NCBI RefSeq assembly: GCF_002506515.1
Contig: NZ_DAXS01000006.1
Location: 3,337-13,145 of the forward strand
Length of the DNA: 9,809 bases
Reading direction: 5' to 3'
DNA from: Caldivirga sp. UBA161
GTDB lineage: Archaea > Thermoproteota > Thermoprotei > Thermoproteales > Thermocladiaceae
Part shown: piece by piece, positions 1-5,904 of the stretch
How the letters are laid out: each line of letters starts with the position of its first letter
Position numbering within the stretch: position 1 is the first letter of the stretch
The notes under the pieces: generated by a model
Databases searched by the model: none
What the model was told of the DNA's origin: nothing
What the model saw: only the letters and a program-made list of their open reading frames with translations
Program-made: the position numbers and the translations under genes

Positions 1-577
1 CATTACTGCTTAACTTATTGAATAATCCCTTATCCATAGTTACCCCATACTTAAGAACCTCAGCGAAGCCATCCAGGTAACTTGAGGTTGGTAGTGATTT
101 AATGAAGGCTAGGTCCACTACTATTTCACTGGGCTGCCTTATTGTGCCAATAATGTTCTTTAAACCAGCTGCATTAACCCCAGTTTTCCCCCCTAAGGCT
201 GCGTCAACCATGGCTAACGTTGTAGTGGGTACATTAACGTAATCCACACCCCTCATGTATATTGATGCAGCGAATCCTGTTACATCAAGTGTGCTTCCAC
301 CTCCAATCCCAATCATGACTCCGCCCCTATCTAGGTGATTATTCATTGATTGCCTAATGATATTTAGTACTGTTTCAATATCCTTGCCCTCCTCCCCATC
401 CTTAATAATGATTCTTGGGCATTCATTGAAGTTCACTAAACCGCTCACCGATGATGGTGTAACCATTATGCAGCTGGTGTATTTATTAAGGAGTCTACTT
501 AATTCATCGGCATGAGGATAATTAACCAGGACCTTTACCTCACCACTGCACCTACTCCTATACGTGAAGCTCCTCAT
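1..577 (-). CDS. aroB: 3-dehydroquinate synthase, partial (C-terminus beyond the left edge)
   Basis: Converts DAHP to 3-dehydroquinate, the second step of the shikimate pathway, using NAD+ and a divalent metal (usually zinc). I translated it by hand from ATG at 577-575: 192 codons are present of the roughly 350 usual for the family, and the frame stays open to the edge. Family signatures are the glycine-rich NAD-binding stretch IGIGGGSTLDVTG (residues 89-101), VPTTTLAMVDAALGGKTGVN (116-135) and DGFAEVLKYG (169-178), in which Glu173 matches the family's metal-ligand glutamate. The ATG overlaps the TGA stop of aroF (ATGA), so translation is probably coupled. The ribosome binding site is weak: a GGTAGGGG run sits only 3 bases before the ATG. 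This is the last visible gene of the tkt-tyrA-aroF-aroB operon, and further shikimate genes may follow outside the window. The identity is secure; the metal-ligand assignment is by family analogy. Confidence 0.95.
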   Translation of the reverse strand, partial: MRSFTYRSRCSGEVKVLVNYPHADELSRLLNKYTSCIMVTPSSVSGLVNFNECPRIIIKDGEEGKDIETVLNIIRQSMNNHLDRGGVMIGIGGGSTLDVTGFAASIYMRGVDYVNVPTTTLAMVDAALGGKTGVNAAGLKNIIGTIRQPSEIVVDLAFIKSLPTSSYLDGFAEVLKYGVTMDKGLFNKLSSN

Positions 578-1569
578 ATACCCCTACCTATTGCCTGAGC
601 CACTGCCTTGGCTTTACTCATTAATTCATTAAACATGTCAAAGGTTAACTGCTGCTCAGAGTCCGATAAGGCTTCCCACGGCCTTGGGTGAACCTCAACA
701 ATAATCATATCTGCCCCAGCGGCTATTGCAGCTAAGGCTAGTGGAATAACATAATCCCTCTTACCGGCTGGATGCGATGGATCCACGCATACTGGTAGGT
801 GGGTTAGCTTCTTGGCAGCCACCACTGCACCTAGGTCCAGTGTGAATCTTGTGGCGTTTTCAAAGGTTCTAATACCCCTCTCACAGAGCACAACATTACC
901 ATTCCCCTCAAGCATAATGTATTCAGCTGCTTGAAGCCACTCATCAACAGTATTCCCAATCCCCCTCTTAAGTAGTATAGGCTTCCCAGTTTTACCAGCC
1001 TCCTTAAGTAGGTCAAAATTCTGAGCATTCCTAGCCCCTATTTGAATCATATCAACATAACTAGCAGCCAACTCAACCATCCTAGTATCCATCACCTCAG
1101 AAACCACAGGTAACCCAACCTCATCAGAGACTCGCCTCAATATCTTTAAGCCATCAACACCAAGCCCCTGGAAACTATAGGGGCTTGTCCTAGGCTTAAA
1201 CGCCCCACCTCTCAGTAACCTGGCTCCAGCCTTCTTAACAGCCTCAGCAGTCTCCTTAACCTGTTCGTAACTCTCTACTGCGCATGGCCCAGCCGCAACC
1301 ACTAAATCACCGCCACCTATCTTAACTCCTGAAACGTCAACTATACTCCTCTGCCTCCATTGCCTACTGGCTAACTGATACTTGGCCTTAACGTTAATTA
1401 ATACTGCCCCAGGGTCAATCATCCTAATGGCTCCTTCATCAATAGGGTCCTCAGGCCAAGTCACTATTAATTCCTCGCCAAGGATCTTAACTTCCCTAAA
1501 CCTTACCTTAGCCTTATCTAAGGCTGATGCAACATCATTAAGCTTACCCGGTGTTACCCTTATTATCAC
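574..1569 (-). CDS. aroF: 3-deoxy-D-arabino-heptulosonate 7-phosphate (DAHP) synthase, class I-beta
   Basis: Catalyses the first committed shikimate step, condensing phosphoenolpyruvate with erythrose 4-phosphate in the cytoplasm. The 331 residues have an N-terminal ferredoxin-like (ACT-like) regulatory domain at about 1-70, then a TIM barrel at about 75-325. This layout matches the feedback-regulated Thermotoga maritima enzyme. Visible motifs are AGPC (93-96), GGAFKPRTSPYSFQG (121-135), KRG (201-203), CERGIRTFE (229-237), DPSHPAGKRD (263-272) and EVHPRP (292-297). By family comparison the metal ligands are Cys96, His266, Glu292 and Asp303, spaced as in T. maritima. The start codon is GTG (1569-1567), overlapping the TGA of tyrA, with a GGGTGA ribosome binding site 6 bases upstream. 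The N-terminal domain suggests allosteric inhibition by tyrosine or phenylalanine, which is inferred. There is no sign of damage. Confidence 0.97.
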   Translation of the reverse strand: MIIRVTPGKLNDVASALDKAKVRFREVKILGEELIVTWPEDPIDEGAIRMIDPGAVLINVKAKYQLASRQWRQRSIVDVSGVKIGGGDLVVAAGPCAVESYEQVKETAEAVKKAGARLLRGGAFKPRTSPYSFQGLGVDGLKILRRVSDEVGLPVVSEVMDTRMVELAASYVDMIQIGARNAQNFDLLKEAGKTGKPILLKRGIGNTVDEWLQAAEYIMLEGNGNVVLCERGIRTFENATRFTLDLGAVVAAKKLTHLPVCVDPSHPAGKRDYVIPLALAAIAAGADMIIVEVHPRPWEALSDSEQQLTFDMFNELMSKAKAVAQAIGRGI

Positions 1570-2567
1570 TTTAAATCACCCTCAATAAACTCGCTTAGTT
1601 TTCCTTCAGCTGCAGCTGAATTAATAATGTTAATGTATTTAGTAATTTTATCCCTAACCTCACTGGCGTATGGGTTCATTTTCTGAATTTCATCAATAAC
1701 ATCAAGTTGCTCCAAAGCCCTCTCAATAGCCTTCATGGTTAGCCTTAAGCTATGCGTCATTAGTAAGCTTGCATTAACGCCACCTACTTTACCAGTATCC
1801 TTAAGCATGGTGTAGAGGGCCAGTAACATTAAATGATGGGCAACCTGTATGTAGGCCATGATTCTATCATGAGTGTCGGGGTCACTTAGAATAACTGTTC
1901 TTAAGCCTGCTGCTTCAAATAATTGCGTAGCCATTGGTAGTGAATCCCTACTGGTTAATGATGGTATCAGTACCATTACCTCACCCCAAGTGTCCGTTAG
2001 GCTACCGAATAATGGGTGTATGCTCAGGTACCTGAACCCTGCCTCTCTCGACTCGTTCTCAATAATATTGAATAACCTTGATTTAACTGAGAAGGAGTCC
2101 ATGAGCACCTTACCCCTTATGCTGTCACTATTCCTCTTAATGTAGTTAATGGAGTCCTCAGTGGGCCTTGTGGCAAGTATTATTACATCTGAGTCCGGTA
2201 ACTCATCCCTCATACTAATTAGGGTTGTTGGAGTGACTTGGCTTAAAGTTCTCTTAAGTGTCTTACCTAACCTCCCTGAGCCAACCACTGTTACCTTAAC
2301 GTTAAACCAATTCCTAATCTGCCTCTTAGTGGACGCCTTAATCACCAGCTCAGCAATGCTTCTTGCCGTTAATTCATCTAGGCCAGCCTCAACTAAGCCA
2401 CTAACCCACCTATCAATAACCTCCCCCTCCCTCTCATGATCCACCGGCGGCAGGTTAAGCTTCCTCTTAACGTCACCAATAGCCTCAGCTATGGTTAATC
2501 TCTTGGCTAATAGCTTAATTATTTCATCATCAATCTCATCAATGTTCCTCCTTAATTGCCACAGCAT
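1566..2567 (-). CDS. tyrA: Bifunctional chorismate mutase (AroQ type) - prephenate dehydrogenase
   Basis: Converts chorismate to prephenate and then oxidatively decarboxylates it to 4-hydroxyphenylpyruvate, the tyrosine precursor. The 333 residues are laid out like the E. coli T-protein. Residues 1-88 are an all-helical AroQ mutase; 90-333 are the dehydrogenase. All mutase residues aligned to E. coli PheA Arg11, Arg28, Lys39, Asp48, Arg51, Glu52 and Gln88 are kept (Arg6, Arg23, Lys34, Asp43, Arg46, Glu47, Gln83) at a constant offset of 5. The dehydrogenase shows GSGRLG (96-101), SVKS (160-163), HPLFG with His184 matching catalytic His197 of E. coli TyrA, THDRIMAYIQ (222-231), and Arg265/Arg273 matching Arg286/Arg294. 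The strand expected to end in an acidic NAD-binding residue reads LISMRD (116-121), perhaps favouring NADP; this is inferred. There is no C-terminal ACT domain. The gene begins 2 bases after the tkt stop and overlaps aroF by 4. Confidence 0.96.
   Translation of the reverse strand: MLWQLRRNIDEIDDEIIKLLAKRLTIAEAIGDVKRKLNLPPVDHEREGEVIDRWVSGLVEAGLDELTARSIAELVIKASTKRQIRNWFNVKVTVVGSGRLGKTLKRTLSQVTPTTLISMRDELPDSDVIILATRPTEDSINYIKRNSDSIRGKVLMDSFSVKSRLFNIIENESREAGFRYLSIHPLFGSLTDTWGEVMVLIPSLTSRDSLPMATQLFEAAGLRTVILSDPDTHDRIMAYIQVAHHLMLLALYTMLKDTGKVGGVNASLLMTHSLRLTMKAIERALEQLDVIDEIQKMNPYASEVRDKITKYINIINSAAAEGKLSEFIEGDLK
1576..1581 (-). promoter_or_regulatory. Ribosome binding site of aroF
   Basis: On the minus strand the sequence reads GGGTGA, complementary to the UCACC of the archaeal 16S rRNA 3' end. 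It sits 6 bases before the GTG at 1569, inside the last codons of tyrA. It supports GTG as the real start and translational coupling through the GTGA overlap. Confidence 0.8.
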
Positions 2568-2569
2568 TA

Positions 2570-4276
2570 CTACTCACCCTTAATTAATGTGAGAGCTTCA
2601 TTAACAATCCTCCTGTGGGTTAAGCCAATGTACTCCATTAACTGCCTAGTTGATCTACCTGACCTACCAAATCCATTAATCCCAATCATTCTAACTGGCA
2701 CAGGGTAATTCTGGGAAAGCACTTCAATTACTGCTGAACCAACCCCACCAAACGTTGAATGCTCCTCAATAGTTAACACAGCCCCTGTCCTCTTAGCAGC
2801 TTTAATCACAGTGTCGGTATCAATGGGCTTAATTGTGCTTAAGTTAATAACCATTGTTGAAATCCCCATCTTACCTAATTCCTCAGCGGCCATTAATGCA
2901 TCCCATAGGACTGGCCCAGCACCAATAATTGCTAAATCATCCCCATCCCTAAGCACTGATGCCTTACCCAACTTAAACTCATCACCATTAGTCACTCTAG
3001 GTCCATAATCCCTCCCAATCCTAATGTAAGCCGGCCCCTGATGCTCCAGTAGCGCCAACACAGCCTTACTAGCCTCATTGGGGTCAGCGGGCACTACAAT
3101 AGTCATGTTTGGCAGTACCCTCATTAATGATATGTCCTCGAAGGTTTGGTGAGATGCCCCATCAGCATAATCACTTAAACCTGAGTGGGTTCCAATAATC
3201 TTAACATTTAGGTTCATCCTAGATACTGTATTCCTAACTTGTTCCCAAGCCCTCATTATGAACATTGCGAACCCAATCGCAACAGGCCTAAGGCCTGTTA
3301 AGGCTAATCCACTGGCAACACTAATCATGTGTTGTTCAGCTATACCAACGTCAATGTACCTGTTCGGGAACTTCTCCTTAAACCAAATAGCCCTCGTTGA
3401 CCCACCCACATCAGCTGTAACTACGTATAAGTCATCGTATCTTTCACCAGCCTCAAGAAGAGCCTTACCTACCGCATCCCTCATTGATCCAAAGCCTGGT
3501 TCTCCACCATCATCCAGTATTCTTTGTTTACTGGTTCCCTCAATGTCGGAAACACCCTTTCCCCTAATTGTTTTTGCTATTATGACCTTAGGCCCATTCA
3601 CCTTATATGCTTGAATTAATGCTTCAATTAATGATTCTGGGTCATGCCCATCACACTCCAGCACAGTGAACCCAAGGGCCTTAAGTACTTCAGCTAATGC
3701 GGATTTAATACCCCTCACTGGCCCATCTAATTGAACACCATTGTAGTCAATTATTATGAGTAGGTTACTCAGCTTGGATTCAGCAATATCCATTAAAGCC
3801 TCCCAAGCCTGCCCCTCATCTAATTCACCATCACCTACTATTACGAAAACCCTACCTGAAGCTCCCCTAGCCATTAAGCCCCTAGCCATACCCACGGCTG
3901 CGCTTAATCCTTGCGCTAAGCTACCTGTGGATACTGGCACCGTTGGTAATTTAACCTCAGGGTGGCCCTGCAGTGGGCTCCAGGGTTCATTAATCATAAT
4001 TAACTCCTCCCTATTAACTAGACCTAACTCTGATAGCACAATGTATAATGCTGGGGCCGCGTGGCCTTTTGATAATATTACGTAATCCCTCCTTAATGGA
4101 TCATCATCACGTACATTAGCCATTAAGTATAGTGTAGCTATTATATCTATGCTTGATAGTGATGAACCTAAGTGAATATGTGGGTCTATTAGGCTTAACC
4201 CAACCAATGTTGAACGGGCCTTATTACCTATTTCCTTAACCTTATTAACCAGGTTCACCTTAGCCTCCTTTACCAT
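2570..4276 (-). CDS. tkt: Transketolase, single-chain (N- and C-terminal halves fused)
   Basis: Thiamine diphosphate enzyme moving two-carbon units between sugar phosphates. Here its likely task is making erythrose 4-phosphate for the DAHP synthase encoded in the same operon. The N-terminal half (about 1-262) has HLGSSLS (35-41, His35 for GHPGGSLS), SKGHAAPALY (69-78, His72), GHP (104-106), STGSLAQG (116-123) and the cofactor motif GDGE...N (148-151, Asn179). The C-terminal half (about 265-568) has GIAEQH with catalytic Glu314 (311-316), GTHSGLSDYADGASHQ (362-377), YIRIGR (417-422) and the end domain. Many archaea encode these halves as two genes; here they are one unbroken frame of 568 residues, short for a fused enzyme (about 620-680). 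The join at 238-265 is short and seems to lack the usual active-site histidine segment. The start is uncertain: GTG at 4258 has a perfect GGAGG, while ATG at 4276 has none. This is the lead gene of the operon. Confidence 0.93.
   Translation of the reverse strand: MVKEAKVNLVNKVKEIGNKARSTLVGLSLIDPHIHLGSSLSSIDIIATLYLMANVRDDDPLRRDYVILSKGHAAPALYIVLSELGLVNREELIMINEPWSPLQGHPEVKLPTVPVSTGSLAQGLSAAVGMARGLMARGASGRVFVIVGDGELDEGQAWEALMDIAESKLSNLLIIIDYNGVQLDGPVRGIKSALAEVLKALGFTVLECDGHDPESLIEALIQAYKVNGPKVIIAKTIRGKGVSDIEGTSKQRILDDGGEPGFGSMRDAVGKALLEAGERYDDLYVVTADVGGSTRAIWFKEKFPNRYIDVGIAEQHMISVASGLALTGLRPVAIGFAMFIMRAWEQVRNTVSRMNLNVKIIGTHSGLSDYADGASHQTFEDISLMRVLPNMTIVVPADPNEASKAVLALLEHQGPAYIRIGRDYGPRVTNGDEFKLGKASVLRDGDDLAIIGAGPVLWDALMAAEELGKMGISTMVINLSTIKPIDTDTVIKAAKRTGAVLTIEEHSTFGGVGSAVIEVLSQNYPVPVRMIGINGFGRSGRSTRQLMEYIGLTHRRIVNEALTLIKGE
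2574..2580 (-). promoter_or_regulatory. Ribosome binding site of tyrA
   Basis: The minus strand reads AGGGTGA, 6 bases before the ATG at 2567, and lies within the final codons of tkt. It is a strong match to the archaeal anti-Shine-Dalgarno and fixes the tyrA start. Confidence 0.8.
4264..4268 (-). promoter_or_regulatory. GGAGG ribosome binding site inside the annotated tkt start region
   Basis: The minus strand reads GGAGG, 5 bases before an in-frame GTG (4258-4256, codon 7 of the longer reading). This is the best Shine-Dalgarno match in the operon and makes GTG a serious alternative start, giving a 562-residue protein. No conserved residue would be lost, since the first conserved position is His35. 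Confidence 0.5.
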
Positions 4277-4308
4277 TCCAGGTATTCCACGTGGGTCCCG
4301 AATTCCAT
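4270..4308 (-). CDS. Possible 12-codon upstream reading frame (leader peptide) ahead of tkt
   Basis: ATG at 4308-4306 opens a 12-codon frame, translation MEFGTHVEYLEW, ending in TAA at 4272-4270. Its stop overlaps the first codons of tkt in another frame (ATGGTAA). The peptide would hold one Phe, one Tyr and one Trp, with Trp last, at the head of an operon for aromatic amino acid synthesis. The ATG lies about 32 bases from the centre of the TATA element at 4333-4346, so a transcript starting near 4310-4314 would begin only a few bases before it, as in leaderless translation. No ribosome binding site precedes it. A frame this short can easily arise by chance, and no function is shown by the sequence alone. 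Confidence 0.3.
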   Translation of the reverse strand: MEFGTHVEYLEW

Positions 4309-4332
4309 ACTAATCTAAGCAGCCTATACAAT

Positions 4333-4346
4333 CTATATTTTTAAGC
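4333..4346 (-). promoter_or_regulatory. TATA/BRE promoter element of the tkt-tyrA-aroF-aroB operon
   Basis: The minus strand reads GCTTAAAAATATAG, close to the archaeal TATA consensus (CTTAAAAA/TTTATATA). With the usual 25-27 base spacing, transcription would start near 4310-4316, about 35-40 bases before the tkt ATG at 4276. This is longer than a leaderless gene would have and leaves room for the short frame starting at 4308. A second AT-rich stretch (minus-strand CTATAAATT, about 4365-4373) is a weaker alternative. Confidence 0.6.
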
Positions 4347-4453
4347 ATTACCCATAATTTAATAATTTATAGTTAACTGAGGTGCGTCATGAGTAATCAG
4401 TAGGGTTAACTTAAGGCCTGCATCATTAATTTAATGAGGCTTAATTCACGCAA

Positions 4454-4463
4454 ATGTAAATAA
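4454..4463 (+). promoter_or_regulatory. Candidate TATA element of the glycosyltransferase gene
   Basis: ATGTAAATAA is centred about 29 bases before the ATG at 4487, so a transcript would start at or within a few bases of the start codon. No Shine-Dalgarno sequence precedes that ATG, which agrees with a leaderless mRNA. The match to the TATA consensus is only moderate. Confidence 0.45.
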
Positions 4464-4486
4464 CCCCTTCCACTGAATAGTAACTC

Positions 4487-5740
4487 ATGGGTAATAGTGC
4501 GCTTGTGTCTCATCATTATTGGGGATCACCAGGAGGCGGTCAATTAGTCTGCGCCTCAGTGGCTTTTTCCCTTGATAAAATGGGCTTTAACCCAGTATTA
4601 ACTGGCACATTTAAGTTTAATCCAGGTAAGTACATTGACTGGTATGGTATTGACATATCCAAGTACCCTATAGTAACGCTGCCCCTCGGTAATATTAAGG
4701 CTTTTGGCCTATGGACCAGGTTATTCGTATGGTATCCTGCGGTTAAGGCAATTAATAAGTACCGCGCCCTACTAATGTTTACTGATGAGGAAACATATAA
4801 GCCGCTCGTTAATTATAGGGGGAGGGGATTAAGCATAATTGAGTATATTCACTTCCCCTTCGAGGTAATAATTAACCCCAAGTTTAAGGGTACTGGGTTA
4901 GCCTATGGTGAGGATCCATATATAACTGAGAGGTATGGTAAGTTCCCAATGAATTTATATTGGGGTTTATTCATAAGGCTGCTTCCACACTACATTAGGG
5001 AGAACCCATTCAATGATGCTGACGTGGTCTTAACTAACTCTAAGTGGACTGCCGGAGTAGCTAAGATGGTTTACGGTGAGGAACCCATTGTGCTTAATCC
5101 ACCCATAGCACCTAACACTGAGATAGTTGATGAACCCAAGGCATTTGATGAGAGGGATAATTGGGTTATTATGCTTGGTAGATTCAGTGAAGAGAAGAGG
5201 TATCATTGGGTTGCCGCTGAGCTTGCCCCAAGGCTCATCAAGGAAATTAAGGGTATTAGGGTAATCATAATTGGTGGAGCCACCACTAGGACGCAGTTGG
5301 CCTACATGAGTAGGGTTATGAATTTAGCAACTAAGGCTGGTTTAAGGGCTTCAAGCGACCTTAATAAGGACGCTGACCTATACCTAGTACCCAATGCGCC
5401 CAGGCAATTGATAAATAAGCTAATGGATTCAGGGAAGGCATTCCTTCATGCAACAATCAATGAGCACTGGGGCATAGCTGTGGCTGAGGCTATGGCAAGG
5501 GGATTACCCACCGTCGTCCATAAGTCAGGGGGCACGTGGAGTGACCTAGTTGAGGAGGGTGCAAGGGGGTTAGGGTATAGTGATGTTGATGAGGCTGTTA
5601 ACTCAATAGCGAGGCTAATCACTGATAGTAAGGCCTGGAGCCACTATTCATCAGCATCAGTAAGTAAGGCTAAGGATATGACGCTCCAAGCCTTCATGAG
5701 TAGGTTCAGCGAAATACTTCAGAGGGAGGATTTACTCTAG
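4487..5740 (+). CDS. GT4-family glycosyltransferase, ALG11-like
   Basis: A 417-residue GT-B fold glycosyltransferase, probably moving a sugar from a nucleotide donor to a lipid-linked or other glycan at the cytoplasmic membrane face. The N-terminal domain starts directly at the acceptor-side loop, HHYWGSPGGGQ (9-19), followed by IIEYIHFPFE (117-126) and LTNSKWTAG (182-190). The C-terminal donor domain has MLGRFSEEKRYHW (229-241; Arg232 and Lys237 are the usual phosphate-contacting pair) and NEHWGIAVAEAMARGLP (325-341) with the GT4 EX7E pair Glu326/Glu334. The order and wording of these motifs recall eukaryotic ALG11, the alpha-1,2-mannosyltransferase of dolichol-linked oligosaccharide synthesis, so a role in archaeal N-glycan or glycolipid assembly is plausible but inferred. 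No signal peptide or clear membrane helix; hydrophobic segments at 72-88 and 157-166 could touch the membrane. The gene stands alone, divergent from the aro operon, and no substrate can be named. Confidence 0.85.
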   Translation: MGNSALVSHHYWGSPGGGQLVCASVAFSLDKMGFNPVLTGTFKFNPGKYIDWYGIDISKYPIVTLPLGNIKAFGLWTRLFVWYPAVKAINKYRALLMFTDEETYKPLVNYRGRGLSIIEYIHFPFEVIINPKFKGTGLAYGEDPYITERYGKFPMNLYWGLFIRLLPHYIRENPFNDADVVLTNSKWTAGVAKMVYGEEPIVLNPPIAPNTEIVDEPKAFDERDNWVIMLGRFSEEKRYHWVAAELAPRLIKEIKGIRVIIIGGATTRTQLAYMSRVMNLATKAGLRASSDLNKDADLYLVPNAPRQLINKLMDSGKAFLHATINEHWGIAVAEAMARGLPTVVHKSGGTWSDLVEEGARGLGYSDVDEAVNSIARLITDSKAWSHYSSASVSKAKDMTLQAFMSRFSEILQREDLL

Positions 5741-5864
5741 TACTAATAATCCTGTATGGACAGTAAGGCTTATTAACTTACCTATGCATAAGCAATGAAA
5801 GCCCCAGCCCCTTTCCTAAGGGCGGCCTTCCATGCGGGTCATGGTGCGGTGTTTTTCAGGGAAC

Positions 5865-5874
5865 GCTTTTTAAA
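5865..5874 (+). promoter_or_regulatory. TATA element of reverse gyrase
   Basis: CTTTTTAAAT, preceded by the purine-rich GGGAACG that would serve as the TFB recognition element. It is centred about 35 bases before the ATG at 5905. Transcription should start near 5895-5897, leaving a leader of about 8-10 bases and no proper Shine-Dalgarno. It indicates that reverse gyrase has its own promoter and is not simply read through from the glycosyltransferase. Confidence 0.6.
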
Positions 5875-5885
5875 TCCCCAGCATT

Positions 5886-5895
5886 ACCTTAAGGT
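5886..5895. promoter_or_regulatory. 10-base palindrome at the reverse gyrase transcription start region
   Basis: ACCTTAAGGT is a perfect 10-base palindrome between the TATA element and the ATG, just ahead of the predicted transcription start. That is a position where archaeal repressors commonly bind. Its core CTTAAG is frequent in this AT-rich sequence, so a regulatory role is only a possibility. Confidence 0.3.
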
Positions 5896-5904
5896 TGAAT
5901 TAGG

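Larger units (their letters stand above)
4277..4486. promoter_or_regulatory. Divergent intergenic region between the aro operon and the glycosyltransferase gene
   Basis: This 210-base AT-rich stretch separates two divergently transcribed units. Besides the promoter elements and short leader frame listed separately, it contains GTTAACT twice (4372-4378 and 4405-4411), 33 bases apart. Three overlapping 6-base palindromes lie at 4405-4419: GTTAAC, CTTAAG and AGGCCT. No tRNA, stable hairpin or credible C/D box RNA was seen. Confidence 0.6.
5741..5904. other. Intergenic region before reverse gyrase
   Basis: 164 bases between two co-directional genes. It contains the reverse gyrase promoter and palindrome listed separately, and a small perfect stem CCATG-CGGGT-CATGG (5830-5844) of unknown meaning. 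No T-rich terminator is evident after the glycosyltransferase stop. An out-of-frame ORF starting at 5795 runs into reverse gyrase and is not credible. Confidence 0.5.

Noticed and set aside
3258..3614. 118-codon plus-strand frame inside tkt, and similar plus-strand frames within tyrA and aroF.
   Set aside because: They lie opposite conserved catalytic motifs of the minus-strand genes and show no independent protein features.
4389..4403. Four-codon plus-strand frame (MSNQ) with a GAGGTG sequence just upstream.
   Set aside because: Too short to separate from chance, and it is not positioned relative to either start codon in a way that suggests a function.
4370..4440. ATGATGC followed by CTGA on the minus strand, resembling C and D' boxes of a C/D guide RNA.
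   Set aside because: The box C match is imperfect, the distance between boxes is 19 bases rather than about 12, and no proper terminal D box follows.
5830..5844. Perfect 5-base stem with 5-base loop (CCATG-CGGGT-CATGG) downstream of the glycosyltransferase gene.
   Set aside because: It is short, has no following T-run, and archaeal termination depends mainly on T-rich stretches, so I do not call it a terminator.
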